In this document: positions 13,089 to 25,904 of the stretch, one piece after another
How positions within the stretch are numbered: position 1 is the first letter of the stretch
How the letters are laid out: every line of letters starts with the position of its first letter
Assembly (NCBI GenBank): GCA_949987705.1
Contig: OX465284.1
Coordinates: 105,879,163 to 105,943,162 of the forward strand
Direction of reading: 5' to 3'
Origin: Thereva unica
Taxonomy: Eukaryota > Arthropoda > Insecta > Diptera > Therevidae
DNA length: 64,000 nucleotides
Made by a program: the position numbers and the translations under genes
Notes under the pieces: model-generated
What the model was told of the DNA's origin: nothing
Seen by the model: the letters and a program-made list of their open reading frames with translations, nothing else
Database searches by the model: none

Positions 13089-13265
13089 TGGGTATTGGGA
13101 CACTTGGGCCTGAGAACTAGGGCAATGGGCGTGGCATTAGGTGGAGTAAAAAGAAATAATTACATGTAATTAATAGGTGAAAATGATATGTAATAATCAC
13201 CTATTACTTCGCCTACAGCCCTATTCCACTGCCCGAGTTGTCAAGCCCAAGTATCCGAATACTTA
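13089..13265. mobile_element. Fold-back MITE, tandem copy 2
   Basis: A second copy of the element at 12,882-13,062 in the same orientation, about 90 percent identical, separated from it by 26 bp. It begins GTGGGTATTGGGACACTTGG and ends CAAGTATCCGAATACTTAC. The same family has a solitary end at 18,515-18,562. Confidence 0.8.
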
Positions 13266-13339
13266 CTGTGAAAATATTTAATTTTCATGAGGGGTCATAG
13301 TTCGCTTAGTTATTATCCAAGCGGAATAGGGCTGGTAGT

Positions 13340-13600
13340 TGATTGTAGCTTTCGATTGTAGGGGGCAGCTCTCGAAGCTGCAGAACACTTGCTATGCGAC
13401 TGTGCTACAGCGAGGAAGGTACTGAGTCTCCTCCATCGCGACTATCCTCCTTTCAGGGAGATTTGGGATATGCATCCCACATAAATTGGGTGGGTGTAGC
13501 AAAGGCCTTGGCCTGGAAGGTTGATATAATGAACCAAATAAAATATGTCGCAAGGTCCGCTAAAAACGCCCTCTTAAAGAATGAATGGAATCGTGAATGA
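13340..13600 (+). mobile_element. LINE ORF2 C-terminal remnant
   Basis: The plus strand gives EAAEHLLCDCATARKV, which fits the C-terminal Cys-His knuckle of R1-group LINE ORF2 (HLLC-C), then LLHRDYPPFREIW. A frameshift follows. Probably a relative of the LOA fragments but more diverged. Confidence 0.6.
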
Positions 13601-15449
13601 AGTAGGAAGGTGATAACTTCAGTAGGTACTCAAATAAGAAACTTTCTCTTGGTCCTTCTCAATCAAAGTTTCAAGCTCCAACAATTTTTTGTGACTACCA
13701 AAACAATTTCAACTGTACAATTTTCAGTTGCCCTTCAGATATTTCTCCAATCCCATTTAATTTGCGAATAACATCCACATTCCACACATCACAACCCGTC
13801 TACTTCCGTTCCTGTTCTTCCACTGTGACAACAACTGACCCACTTGTTTCCCCTCCAGACTCTTCTATATGAAAAAATTCTTCGTGTCCTTCTCCTAAGC
13901 CCTGCTCTTTAGCAGAAAAATTGTCACTCGAGCTCCTTTAAAACTATATAAATTTCAACTTGTCTAGCCCGTAGTAGTAGTAACGCATCCATTCTAGAAG
14001 CAATAAATTTCTCAGCTTAGAGTCTAGGAACGTGGCATGTCAGATTCTATCACGAGCTCGTATTTAAACGTGACACAGCTGCTAGGACGTAAATAATTAA
14101 ATTGAGCCCTGGAATTATTCCTTTATTTATGGTGGTTGGTTAGTCTACTTTAATGGATGTGTGTGTAGTCCATGCGAGGACAAAATATTCCTGGGATAAA
14201 CTTTTTTTATCTTGGTCGCCAATCCTGAGTTATTTTTGTGTTTTTTTTGGTTATATTTGGTCAACTTTTTTAAACATCCTGCCACATTATGGGAATGGCC
14301 ACAGCTGTATCTCCCAAAAAAAAGGATTGTATTGAAATAATCCTGCTCCTCCGTTCATCCTTGTTGGTCCAGACATAAAAATGATGAATTGCTTCTCATC
14401 CCTCACTTGTCGGACTTTGAGGTGATATTTATGAGGCTATTGCCTCAATCCTTATGTCGCCGCCATTCTGAGGGTGTATTTTATGCGAATTTAATCGAAT
14501 GTTAAAGTTTTTGAAAGGAACTGGAGACTGTGAATGCGAAGAGTCACTTTTTCAATCTTTAGATGATATATTGTCCAAATTGATATATACGCATTGAAAA
14601 ATTCCCTTATGTCATCGCATGAAGAACGTGACTATTATTTTTCGAAATGGGGAACTCTCCATCTTTATAATATTGACTCGCTGTGATGAAGCAGTTTCTG
14701 CTCTCTCGAGATTATTCAGATTTGACAGATGAATGGATATAGGTCACAGAAAAACCGAGTCTCGTGAATGAGAATTTAAAATTCATTTTTGAATTAAGTT
14801 TATAGTTATAGTCCAGCTCTTGTAGATTGACAAAAGAGGAAAAGTTACGTTGAATAATTCTAGAGATTTCATGCTACGAATGATAATGCACAAAAGTTTC
14901 ATCAAATAATTTGATGAACTTATCTCTCGTAGGAGAGCGAGAGCTGCCTTCGTTCGTTTTGTTAATGGTGAAATCATGTTATGAGGTTGAGGGGAGTCGT
15001 CCTAATTGGAATAAAGGATTAGGAACTTGTTCTAGTTTACATGACTCTGTTTCAAGGGACATAAATGTCAGCAAAAGGACAATTAAAATGAATCTAAAAT
15101 TAGGAACTGTGGAAGTTGTGTGGAAAAATGTTAATTTCAGAACAACTTGTATAATTCGTATGCAGAGCTGAGGGCCTAAAAGACTAACTTTGTTTTTGCT
15201 AGGCTTCATTCAATTTTTTTGTCATGTAGTTGGTGTATTTTCTTCTTAAAAAGCGCGATAGTCATTATAGCACTTCATCTCCTTAAAGCCGCTTTTTCCA
15301 GTCGCCTCTACATTTTGATAGTTTTTTTGCATGATTAACTTTTGTCGTCCTTTTCAAATACACTCTCTTGCCTGGTTTTGTATGCTTTCCCTTTAACAGA
15401 ATGTACATCAGATTTAAATGTTTCACACTTATTAAAATGTAAAATGGAG
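13601..15449. other. Unassigned DNA
   Basis: No gene recognised. Open frames on both strands at 14,783-15,209 are short and overlap one another. Nothing repeats elsewhere in the window. Confidence 0.55.
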
Positions 15450-16400
15450 CCCCCCCTCTCAACAGGTTGACCTATGGATATTGCTTAACTCATGCAGCAG
15501 GGTGCCGAATGTGGCCAAGGAAGAGAGATTTTCAGGATCCCTCTTCAATGAAGGCAACCCTTTAATCTCTTTGGAGTACGCTGAAATCACTTCATCAGAA
15601 GAAGATCTCGTTAGAAGCGCACCGTGAAAGCGTGCACAACTTCTGCCACGCCACTATTCCAGATTCCAGTTCATTACTCTTTTGAGCGAGCTTTTACGGT
15701 CAACTTCAATTCGAGTCCCGTTGGGCGAAATGACGTTTGTTTTATTCTCAGTTGAATATGTGGAAATTTTATGCGAACTGATAAAACGACTCGAAAGCCG
15801 ATCCGAGTGGCAGGAAGTTTCGGAATTGGCGTGGTTGGAAACTGACTATACGGATACTCTGCTGAGCACAGAACAACTAGTTGAGGTGTAATGGATTCTT
15901 TTGGAGGCGATAGGGGTCAGATCTTCGCTAACTGAGATAATGGACCATTTTGAGCTCTGCAAAGAAGTAAATCTCGCCCCTGTAGGAGATGGCAAGCTTC
16001 CGCGCAGCCATGTTGTGATCGGATACTTCGTGGCTGCAACTGAAGACCCTACTGTTGAAGTGAATAAGGGCTCAAAACATGACCTTAAAGATTCAGTAGT
16101 AGAGAGTATTCTGAATCCTGAAAGTCAGAGGAAGGCCTGCCGATATTACAGCTTCTAAATTCAAACGAGTCGTTTTCACTGAATGAGTATCTGACAAGCA
16201 ACTGAGCAAAGGAAAGTTGCGTCGATGTAGAAGAAAAAACGGACCGGACCCCATAACGAGAGAAGAGTATAGGAGAAGGAACATGGAGCCAGCAGCGGAA
16301 GATGGGAAGCCCACAAAACAAAAAACGTTCGAGGAGACGTAGAAAATAGACTGAGAGTGCACCTGCACGGAAGCCAAAAGGATAAAAGCTTAATTATGGC
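15450..16400 (+). other. Unidentified region with two consecutive open frames
   Basis: Two plus-strand frames, 15,682-15,891 (69 codons) and 15,901-16,158 (85 codons), lie nine bases apart in different frames. The first contains KRLESRSEWQEVSELAWLE, an acidic segment of protein-like composition. I do not recognise a family. A frameshifted remnant of one longer protein (retroelement or retrogene) is possible, since base composition here is more coding-like than around it. No start context, splice site or poly(A) signal decides the matter. Confidence 0.3.
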
Positions 16401-16518
16401 CCCTACGAGTTACATCGAATTGTGACAAAATGAATAAAGAACTAAAATAAAAGTTTGTAAAAGCTAAACGGGTTCTCTTCTTCTTTTCGATACATCACAG
16501 AGCCGAAATACGAGAGGA

Positions 16519-16727
16519 CTTAAAAACCTGTGGCTCGACCCACTCCCAGAAATTAATAGTCTCATATGAGAGCCTTATGGAATCAGCTGCTGACGTCAGT
16601 TGGGTACTAAGAGCTTTATTTTATTATGGAACAGATATCAGAACCTAATATTTAGAAGGCTGACTCTAAGTTATCAGAACATGAGATTCTTAATCTCAGG
16701 GCCTGAGTCGAGCCACACGTTTTTCAG
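16519..16727. mobile_element. MITE of the GTGTGGCTCGACCC family, single copy
   Basis: A 209-bp element. The left end (CTTAAAAACCTGTGGCTCGA) and right end (TCGAGCCACACGTTTTTCAG) are inverted repeats that continue inward through AATAGTCTCAT against ATGAGATTCTTAAT, about 60 bp in all. The centre holds TCAGCTGCTGACGTCAGTTG. No coding capacity. The same family is arrayed in tandem at 20,126-20,700. Confidence 0.85.
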
Positions 16728-18514
16728 TTCTTGAATGTCTTCGCATGGGAGCTACGGTCAACGGTTTTTGCGCGTTGGTCTGCGCCAGCTTTGTCTTCCA
16801 ATTTTGGTATTTAGAACTCCTATACCCAAATTTTTTTTCGAGGGGACGTTGTCAATCCAGTTACTGTTCAGAATCAGCTTCTAAAAGGGCTCTTAAGTTT
16901 CTTTTAAAATAAATAACTAAAAGTGCTAACGTCGATCAAAGCCTTTTGTTATAAAAATGTAGTTTTTAAAAACATCTAGACGTTTCTAATTTCTTTTAAA
17001 CCAACAAAATATTTTCCCCAGTTACTGATACTTGATACTGTAGCTGCAAACTTCATTCTTGTATATATAAAAATATATTCTAGAAGCAAATCATGCATTT
17101 ACAATTTACAGCATTCTTTCACAATTGTAAACGTCTTAAAGCCTTGTATACTTCAAATGTACATCATAAACAAGAAACAATTTTGTTTTGTTTGTTTTAT
17201 TCTCTTTCAACTTTTAATTAACTTTTCAAACTCGGAAACATAACAGAAAATTATTCAACTAAGCCTCTTAATAATCATATATTTACTTCCTCAAGCTAAA
17301 CACTGCCAACTTCCTTGTAAATAAAGTTCTCACAGAAATGTGCTTAGTAATTTATTTATTTTATAATTTTAATAAGAAGGCTTTAATTTGTCGAAAATAA
17401 TAAAAATATGTTTAAATGTTCGTGTTTTTCATGAATTCTCAACTATAAGTTTGGTTTCATTGCCATAAAGTAATAAAAAGCTTTTTTTCAATGCCACAAC
17501 CTAAAAATCATATGACGTCATCAAAGCTCTCTTTTGTGCAAGAAAACTTTTCTTGTGGTTGTTGTATTCGCTAAGACAAATAATATCACTGAAGGCAATT
17601 TGATCGAAATTTTTAATTTTAAATTTAAATAAAAAATATGCAATGAATTAATAATAATAAAAAAGGCAAATTTTTAAGAAAGATAATTATTAAATAAAAT
17701 GAAATTATTTCGTAGCACATACATACAAAATTTCAGTATATTACAATGAGAATAAAATCCTTTTTAGTGAGTTTTTTCTCCATCTGTAGCCAAAGTCAAT
17801 TAAACTTCTTTTATCTTTGCAGGATTTTTTTTTGTTATCCTAGAACTAAAAATTCCTTTTCTAAATTTTTCTTTGAAAGTTGGATCAATGTCAGCAAAAA
17901 ACAAAGAGTGCAAACGGAAATGCTTATTGCACAAGAATGCAGACTTTGTGGTGAAGCAATCGGAAATGTTCTTTGTATAAGATGCTTTCATTTAATTTTA
18001 TTCCCTTTTGTTTTTGCGTTTTTTTTATCATTTAAGAAAAAGAATGTGTAATTTAAGGAAGTAAAGGGTGTTGGGATAAATTAAACTTTTTAATGTGTTT
18101 ACAGATTGAAATACGTGATATTTGGCGTTTGAAATTGAATATATTGAGGTAGAAGTTTTTTTTTGCTGATGTGCTCTAAAAGTAGTTGAGGAAAATGCTT
18201 GAAGGTATATGCTTAATGAACTTCTTTTGAAGGATAATTAAAAGTTTTTGCTTTAACTTTCGCCATATTAAAAGTGTCATTTAGTGCTACTGCAGGTTTA
18301 GTTAAAAATAATAGTTTTGAAAGGTAAAAAGGAGGTTGGTATTATTAAAGAATAGGTAATTGTTAAAACCTCGAACTGTGTCAACACAATTATCTTTGTA
18401 ATTGCTACGATGGTTTTTATAAAAATCAATGAAAAATAGAAAAAAGAGAATGCGCGGATTTTCAATGGTAGATCAATAATTTTTGTCCAACAACAGCTCA
18501 TCAACGTGGCTCGC
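16728..18514. other. Very AT-rich unassigned DNA
   Basis: No gene recognised. The open frame at 17,746-18,051 (101 codons) is Phe- and Ser-rich, as AT-rich DNA gives by chance, although it contains a CRLCGEAIGNVLCIRC stretch with paired cysteines. It has no further support. Confidence 0.5.
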
Positions 18515-18562
18515 CTCCACTGGTTCCTAGTTCCCATTCCCAAGCGTCCCAATACCTACTAA
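18515..18562. mobile_element. Solitary end of the 12.9-kb fold-back MITE family
   Basis: The segment CCTAGTTCCCATTCCCAAGC, then GTCCCAATACCTAC, is the reverse complement of the terminal repeat at 12,882, with small changes. No matching second end is visible nearby, so this is a truncated copy. Confidence 0.65.
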
Positions 18563-20125
18563 CTTGTAAACCTCCGAAAAAATAATTGTACGAAGACCAA
18601 AGAACAGATAATTGAATGGCGTGTTAGAAGATATACGAAAACGTTGTATAAGGAATTGGATAGAACTAACCAAACGTAATACGGCTGGAAGAATAGAGCT
18701 AAAGAGCTCCCTGCTGAGTCTTATAAGGGCTGTAACGCAGCGAAAGAAGAGTCATGGTGTGACGTATTAATGCTCTTTGGCATTCTACCTTTAATTTTTT
18801 TCCGGCTAAAACCAATTTCATTGATTCAGAAAAAATTCGCCTACTCTTTCTACAGAAACCATTGATTACTTAACCCAATCACCAACATCCAACCCTCCAT
18901 AAAAGCGATCTCTTAATTTATTACAAAAAATTTCTAAGAATTCATACGACACGTCACGGATTATTAACAACCGGAAATCTACATATAAATGCCTCCCAGG
19001 TTAATCCCAACTGAAGTGAATCCCTTTTTTCATCGTACGATTCTTGTACGACCAAGTAATCATACTAGAGAGCAGATTTTCTGGAATAGCCAAGGCCTAT
19101 AATAGCATTATGTATATAATATATTCTCGGGGTTTAGAGCATGAAAATATCTAGTGGGTGTCACAAGAACGAAAAAAATATAGGAAAATCGATCCAAATC
19201 CATTTACATTTGACATTGTTAAAAGACCTAACAAGAAAAGGATGTGGCTCGAGAGAGAAAAAAAATTATTATTTGATATATCCTTCGATGACACAATATT
19301 CTGTTTTGGCCCTCAACTATCTATAGAAGACGTGTGAAGTACCAAGTCAATAACGTTAAGAAATTTTCTTCTGTTGCTTCCGATATGAGAAGTAGTTTCC
19401 TGTTAATTTTATAGGAAGAAAAAATTTCTCATGCATTTTGCATTTTGTAAACACACAAAAGCTGTATAACTCACGGAAGTTTAGTAAACATTAAGATACC
19501 AATCAATAAAGGAAACGACAACAAGTTTTTTTTTTGTTTATCCTTAGATATATCCTTGAACCTTATATAGTCGTATAGTATACAAATGTTGTTGTTATCT
19601 GTCGTACTTGCAAAAGAAGGGTGCATGCTATGCAAGTTTTCCATTATATGTCAGTAGATTACAAGAGATAACGTTGCACGTCTTACGAGCTTCAAAGGTA
19701 AATAAAAAATACATTGTTGACGGGGGAGAAAGGGGTGGATCCACATATATTACATACATACATAAATGGAGGGTTAGTGTTCCATGCTGTCTTACATTTA
19801 GTTGCGTTGAAAGCAAACAGCAGGAGAGTGTTCATATTTACGCTTCTTTTCTCAAGGTTGATTCCATCAGAAGCAGAGAGAAAAAAACAATTAAGTCCAT
19901 TAACTTGTAATATCCATTAGTGTTTTTTCGCTTTGTTGTTGTTACAGCATTTTCTGTGTTTTGTATTAATATTTTAGTGTATGAGGATGTAAACATAGGT
20001 GACCGTATTTCATTAGGAAATGACCTAAACACTAGTAGGACTGTCTGAATATTCTTACTCTCAATGGGATTTAATCATTTTCTTATGCTTAAGGTTTTTG
20101 TTGATTGATTAAGTTATAAAAACTG
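18563..20125. other. Unassigned DNA
   Basis: Short overlapping frames on both strands around 19,600-20,030 but no recognisable gene or repeat. Confidence 0.55.
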
Positions 20126-20700
20126 AATCTCAGGGCGTGGGTCGAGCCACACGTTTTTCAGGTCTTCTAATTTTTCAGCTCCATTTTGTCGTAATCAGCA
20201 CAGTTTCAATGAAATATTGAAAAACGTGTGGCTCGACCCACGCCCTGAAATGAATAGTCTCATAATCTGATAACTGTCAACCGGGCCTTATGGGATCAAC
20301 TGCTGACATCGAACAGATCTCAGCAGTCAATCTTTAAGTTGTCAGGACATGAAATTCTTATTCTCAGGGCGTGGGTCGAGCAACACGATTTTCAGTGTCT
20401 GGTCTCTCGGTTCCATTTTTCCTATTTGGCACAGTTTCAATGAAATATTGAAAAACATGTGGCTCGACCCATGCCCTGGAATTAATAGTCTCATAATCTG
20501 ATAACTGAGAGCCGGATTTTATGGGATCAGCTGCTGACATCTGTTGGGTACTAAGAGCTTTATTTCAGTTAGATGGCCGGCTCTAAGTTATCATAGCATA
20601 AGATTCCTATCCTTAGGGCATGGGTCGAGCCACACGTTTTTCAGTCCTTCTGGTTTTTCGGCTCCACTTCTCGTAAGCTGCACAGTTTCAATGAAATATT
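20126..20700. repeat. Tandem array of GTGTGGCTCGACCC-family MITE units
   Basis: The array holds one right-end fragment (20,126-20,160), a full element (about 20,218-20,392), a second full element (about 20,449-20,643), and a near-identical spacer after each end. The spacer contains a TTTTTCGGCTCCA-like segment and CACAGTTTCAATGAAATATT, found at 20,199, 20,430 and 20,681, so the repeat periods are 231 and 251 bp. The terminal motif GTGTGGCTCGACCCACGCCC appears alternately in both orientations. Noncoding; it looks like a MITE turning into a satellite. Confidence 0.85.
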
Positions 20701-20982
20701 GACAGCGCCTAAAACTGGAGACTATATTTTTTGACGTCGAGCTCAAACAGTGGGTGTCAGTGTGCCCTATCTTTTAAGAAAAAACTGCTGGTGAACCCAA
20801 TACTTGTACATCGTTCTTAAAGACTGCGGTTTTTATTTATAATGTTCTACAATTTTAATTAGTATACTCGACCATATATCCCAAGCTTTTGTTATGACTA
20901 AGCCAAAGTATCTTAAAGTTTGTCGAACAAACAATCCTGCAAAATCGCGCAAATTGTTTGTTAGGAATTGTTTCGAGGTAAT
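20701..20982. other. Unassigned DNA
   Basis: Nothing recognisable. Confidence 0.5.
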
Positions 20983-21092
20983 AGTTTGGATTGAGTTAAT
21001 GGTTTGGATAACACTTAATTGTTAGGATAATACCTAACAGTTTGGATTACACCTAATAGTTGGGATTGCACCTAATAGTTTGGATTACACCT
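20983..21092. repeat. 19-bp minisatellite (AGTTTGGATTACACCTAAT)
   Basis: About six imperfect tandem copies of AGTTTGGATTACACCTAAT. The first copies are diverged and the last three are close to consensus. Noncoding. Confidence 0.8.
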
Positions 21093-22240
21093 ATTCATAT
21101 CATGGCAAGCGATGGCCGAGGTCTCCGTAACTCATTGGATGCAATATGACGACTCCAATTCAGATAACACTATGCCAATCTATCAACAAATGAAGAAGAA
21201 TAGCGCCAGGATTTGCTGCAAAGAGGACATACATCAATATCACACAAATGACTTAATAAATAAAAATAAACACAAAAGATGAAATTCTATTCACATTTCA
21301 AAACAAATCAAAAATTTCCCCTCCCCATCAAACTTTGTTATCAAAATCAATTTCAACGCAAATAAATTATGCAAACAGCCCTTCAAGAATAGAAGCATTC
21401 AAAAGGGAGGCAATTTACCACCCTCTTAGGAAATGACCTTAATCTTAAATTCTCAATATAACCTGATGTTCAGATATAACCAGGATTGCTTTAAGAGGAA
21501 CCAAACTGGCAGTGTGTAAGTCAATTTATCATCAAATAAATGTGGGGGGTTGTTTGTAAATAAATATATATGTCTGTATGTGAATTCTGATTACTTCGTT
21601 GCAAGAAAAAAAAATGCTCTTTTGGAATTTTGTCACAAGCTCAAAATTCATATTCATATCCTACATAGGCCCAGTAACATATGGCACAGAATGTTTTTAT
21701 TCTAGGGGGCAATCAACGTGGTATTACACATTCTATATGTATTCAGGAACCCTAGGCACTGATTTATAGTGCCATACAAGATCATGTCTATGGCAGCAGT
21801 GTGGTACATATCTCCTGAAACTATAGGCATCATTTATTGGGTAATACACGCATGCTACACATAGCCGTAGTAGATTGTAGAAGAGTGGTGATGTAGGCCT
21901 ATCAGGGTATCTCTAATTTATTATTCAGGTGCTCCGTAGGTCACGTACTATGTCTAGATAGATTAATTTTGGTAACGACGATGCCAAAATATACTTACAG
22001 AAAGGCCGGGGGATATGTGATCACTTTTGATGTTAGAAGCAATAATTTCGGGTTTAGTTATTTTGGGAGGATTTATTATTAATAGTGATAAAAGTTGGTC
22101 ACAATATTGAAAAGTTTTTGGTGATGGGGTAAGTGTGGTGATGGGGTTCTTGTAATTGATTTAGATCGAATCTTAATTTATTTCTGATAAATGGAAACAC
22201 ATAAACAAAAATTTGTATTCTATACTTGGTTATATTTTCT
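21093..22240. other. Unassigned DNA
   Basis: No gene, RNA or repeat recognised. Confidence 0.55.
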
Positions 22241-22244
22241 TCGA

Positions 22245-22325
22245 AGCATAGTGATTACGGCGCCGCACGACCACGATCCCATAGGTCTGTGATTCGATTC
22301 CTCGCGGCGGTATGGTTTTTCATTT
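22245..22325 (+). mobile_element. Possible tRNA-derived SINE head
   Basis: TAGTGATTACGG (22,249-22,260) is a partial match to a pol III A box. GATTCGATTCC (22,291-22,301) matches the B box GGTTCGANTCC at most positions. The spacing is right for a tRNA-like promoter. A full tRNA cloverleaf is not evident, so a SINE head or an old tRNA pseudogene is more likely than a working tRNA. Confidence 0.35.
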
Positions 22326-22759
22326 GACCACATTTCCTATCTTGCTTCTTCCTTTCTTAACCTTTTTACAGCAAATTCCCTGTCTCTTGCCAAAACTATT
22401 TTCTTTTCCATCACCGGTGTTTTGTCAGGGTATCAATCCGATGAAGTAGAACCACCTGTTTTGGGTCAAACGATTGACCGAATTAGATAATTTATTTACA
22501 TTATTTATGATAAGTTAAAACCTAGTTCGCAGGCTTAACCGACCCAACACCTACTGAAATATGTACCTCGGCCATAGATTTGCGCAAACGAAAGCAACAC
22601 GTCAGAACTACCATAAGTTGCAGCCAAAACCGACATCTCCAGAAACATAGACTATTAGCAGACTCTGATAGGTCTAAGTACAGAATATATTAAACTTATT
22701 GAATCCGATTCCTATAGTAAGTGAGGATCCACAGACGTAATTCCTCAAGATAATATTTC
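22326..22759. other. Unassigned DNA
   Basis: Nothing recognisable apart from whatever body belongs to the possible SINE. Confidence 0.5.
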
Positions 22760-23400
22760 AATAGATGTACTAACACTTTATGAGGTACGTGAAGAACCAA
22801 AAAGCAGAAAATCGTCAGAAATGAGAACCGCAACTCTTCGGAATCTTCCACGGACTCATATGTAGCATCTGGGAGCAAGATTTTATACCAGATGGCTGGA
22901 AGAAAGCGATTGAATGTCCAGAATTGGAGGGAGGCTGTACAGGATCTTACCAGAATTAAGAATCACCTCAAAGCTGATGTACGGGTGCATCGAATAGCTC
23001 TCAAGATGGATCTTACTCTTCCTTCCATAGTCATTGGGCTTCTGTGGACCAATTAATCTGAGGAGGCAAAGAGGACCGAAGTGGAATTAGGGAACCCACA
23101 GAGCACATCCGAGCCCCGTTTTCGTGAACTTGTTCCCTACTGACCAAAGGCAGTACGGCGGCCTGGATCCCGGGCTGCCAAGAGGCAGACTTGGACAGCC
23201 GCTGCTTTGCCCACAGTTTCTGGATCCACCAGAAAATTGGCAGCACCAGCTCCCATATAATATAGGGGGAACATTCCCATTATCCAAGGAAGCAGGGCCC
23301 CAGAAGAAGGAAAATATTTATTATAAAAGAAGGGAATCGTAATTACCCTCTTACTGATACAACAAGCAGACCCAGACCGACGCCGTTCTGCTTAAAGGTT
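22760..23400 (+). mobile_element. Possible LINE ORF1 (gag-like) remnant
   Basis: A plus-strand frame from about 22,850 reads YVASGSKI, then MAGRKRLNVQNWREAVQDL and LKADVRVHRIAL to a stop near 23,055. A basic, Pro-rich stretch follows (KAVRRPGSRAAKRQTW). The order, a Ser-rich start, a helical segment, then a basic tail, resembles ORF1 of R1/LOA elements. There is no Cys-His knuckle to confirm it, and it could be something else. Confidence 0.3.
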
Positions 23401-25904
23401 TTGGACCCACTAAAGAGCCAAGGCTAGAACAGTCAAGAGTAAGTGACAAGCCACTAGGCAGGTTGCTAGGTTGATTTACCTGATGGTGGACTTACAAGGG
23501 TTTCTCAGCTTAATGTGTTATGGACCCAGTGACATACTCGAAGAATGCAGGTTCCTTAGCTTTTACTCCATTCTTACACTCCTAAAAGATTACATAGGTA
23601 AGGTTACTACTCAGGAAACGCAATCCCCCAGTGAACAGCTTGAAAGAAACGAATAAGCCCCAAGTTGGGGTCAATTTTTTATGAACTTAATGAGACGTAG
23701 GTTTACTTTTACTCATAATTGAAGTGATTACTACTAATCCTTGAAGCAACCACTTCACTGGAGGACTGAAATGGAAGAATTTGTCCTTTGCAGCAACTTT
23801 GCAGTTCCAGGTAGTCGTAGTAGTTTGGGCTTCGTTGACGCTTGCAAAAATGACGTGTACCCATGTTTGTACAGGTTGTCTTGATATGCAGGCGCATGGT
23901 ATAGAGCCAGAAAATTATTTTCGCGGGCCTTTTCAATATCCTCTCAGGTGATGTGAATATTGCTGAGATTTGATGGGTGAAGCCAGGATTTGCTGTAAAG
24001 AGCTGTTTCTGTGTATCGTTATGTTTTGCTTTTTTGCAGTAAGTGGCTGCAGGAACAAAAACCTTACATTCAAAATTATTTTTTAAACTATTTATTTTGG
24101 TATCACGGTTATTTGGAAAATTATCAGAGGGTTGACAGCAACTGGCTCATCACTCTAAGGGTATACTGCCTAACCAACTATACATGACTTTGGTTCCAAT
24201 GGTTACAATTTCCTTTGGAATTTTACAGGATGCCCGTTGACAGCGACATTCAACTTTGGAAAAGGGGAATTGCAATGGAACCATTTGTGTATCTTAGGTG
24301 GATCTCGTGAATCTTTCTTTTGCGGTGATACTAAGGATCAAAGAGTTGCTCTCCACTTGCAAAAACAACTCCAGTGAACTCCCTCTCTTTTTGGTTTAAA
24401 TTTGACGTCGTATGCCCGTGTGTACAGCTCAATACTCAGCCATTTAAAGTTTGGCCGTCGGTGTTCGCCCGTTGTAAGGCCATCTTTTATTTTTACTCGG
24501 ATTATTCTATAATTTGTGCATAATAGCATAGGTAATCTACCAAAAAGAAATGTCTTTAAAAAGTTAAGGGTACATCAAAATCTCTCACACGAGACGCCAT
24601 AATTAGAAAAGCCGGCTGTGGCTCCACCCCCACTACCCGATATTTTTCACATGCTCTGGGTACCTTGGTCTACGGTTATGACAAATGCCAAGTATATACT
24701 TAAAAGAAATACGTGATATTTTCAAAGTTATCTATAGTGATGCCTTACGATATTCTACAATATTGTCTACTGCTTTATCCTTCATGTCGAAATTTAATTT
24801 TTGTTCGTCCAGTTTCCAACTCTCCATTTCCTGAACTCTTTTTCTCTTGAGAGGCTTCATCCAATTAAATCCTTGCCATCTGCATGCTCCAGTTATTATG
24901 AAAATTTGTTAAATATCGAGCTCTACTATGCAAGATGGTCTGCATCTCTCATAATTTTTCAATGGCAAAAACATCGAAACTAAACAGTCCAACTTGGAAA
25001 GTTTTTGTGAAGCATCTGGATATACTCCCATGGTCTTTTACAGACACAATTGCTGCTGCTGTCTTCTGTAGTCATGTTGGTCGAAGCTTGATTAGCTTTT
25101 CTGGAACAGTTTTAATTCATTCACCGGGAATTTTCTCCTGAAGTTGTTGTAGGAGATTGCTCATAATGGAAATGGAATTATTGTACATATATGTTGTGAG
25201 GAATATACTATTAAACCCATTTTCCTTTTATTAAATCAAACTCCCTCAAAACGATTATATAAAATTTATGAAAAAATTAGTATCCACCATGAAAATATTA
25301 CAAGCTTCACAAGTTATCTATAGGCCTGTAAATTATTACCTTCAATCAAGCATCATTTAATTTGAAATCCTCTCGAAAAAGCATTATAAGCCAAAAACGC
25401 AAAGGTCCAATTCAATACATTCAATACCCATTAACAAAAATCAATAAATGTACCTTTTTTTTGTACCGAAAAAATTTACCTTAAAAGCCATTTCAACACC
25501 GGAACGGCCCCGTCAGGACGTCAATATTCACACACCATGAATGTTTTCATTATTTGTGAATGGATAAAAAAAAATAAATGCATTCTGGATTTGGCATTTT
25601 ATCAAAAGTTCTTCACAAAATCAAATTTGTATAAAATTCAGTAAAATAAGTTTTATTTTTTAGTGGCCAAAGGACTTTTAGAGAAATTATGATCCTTTAG
25701 GGATATGCTGTAAAGAAATTGGATAGAAAAAAATTCTAAGGTGTAAAAAAGTTTAAGTACAATACCATATCTTTTTCGCACTAATTTGGGGGTGGTTTAA
25801 ACTCCAAAATAATCCTCCAAATATAAACGATATACCTAGACCTAGAACGTATATAAATGCTCACAAAACAAACTAAAACCCGGGGTAATAACCAGTGGCG
25901 TACC
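23401..25904. other. Unassigned DNA
   Basis: No gene recognised in 2.5 kb. Open frames are below 80 codons and show no family signature. Confidence 0.55.

Noticed and set aside
20126..20700. CRISPR-like array (regular repeats with spacers)
   Set aside because: The repeats alternate in orientation, the spacers are near-identical to each other, and the host is a eukaryote; it is a MITE array.
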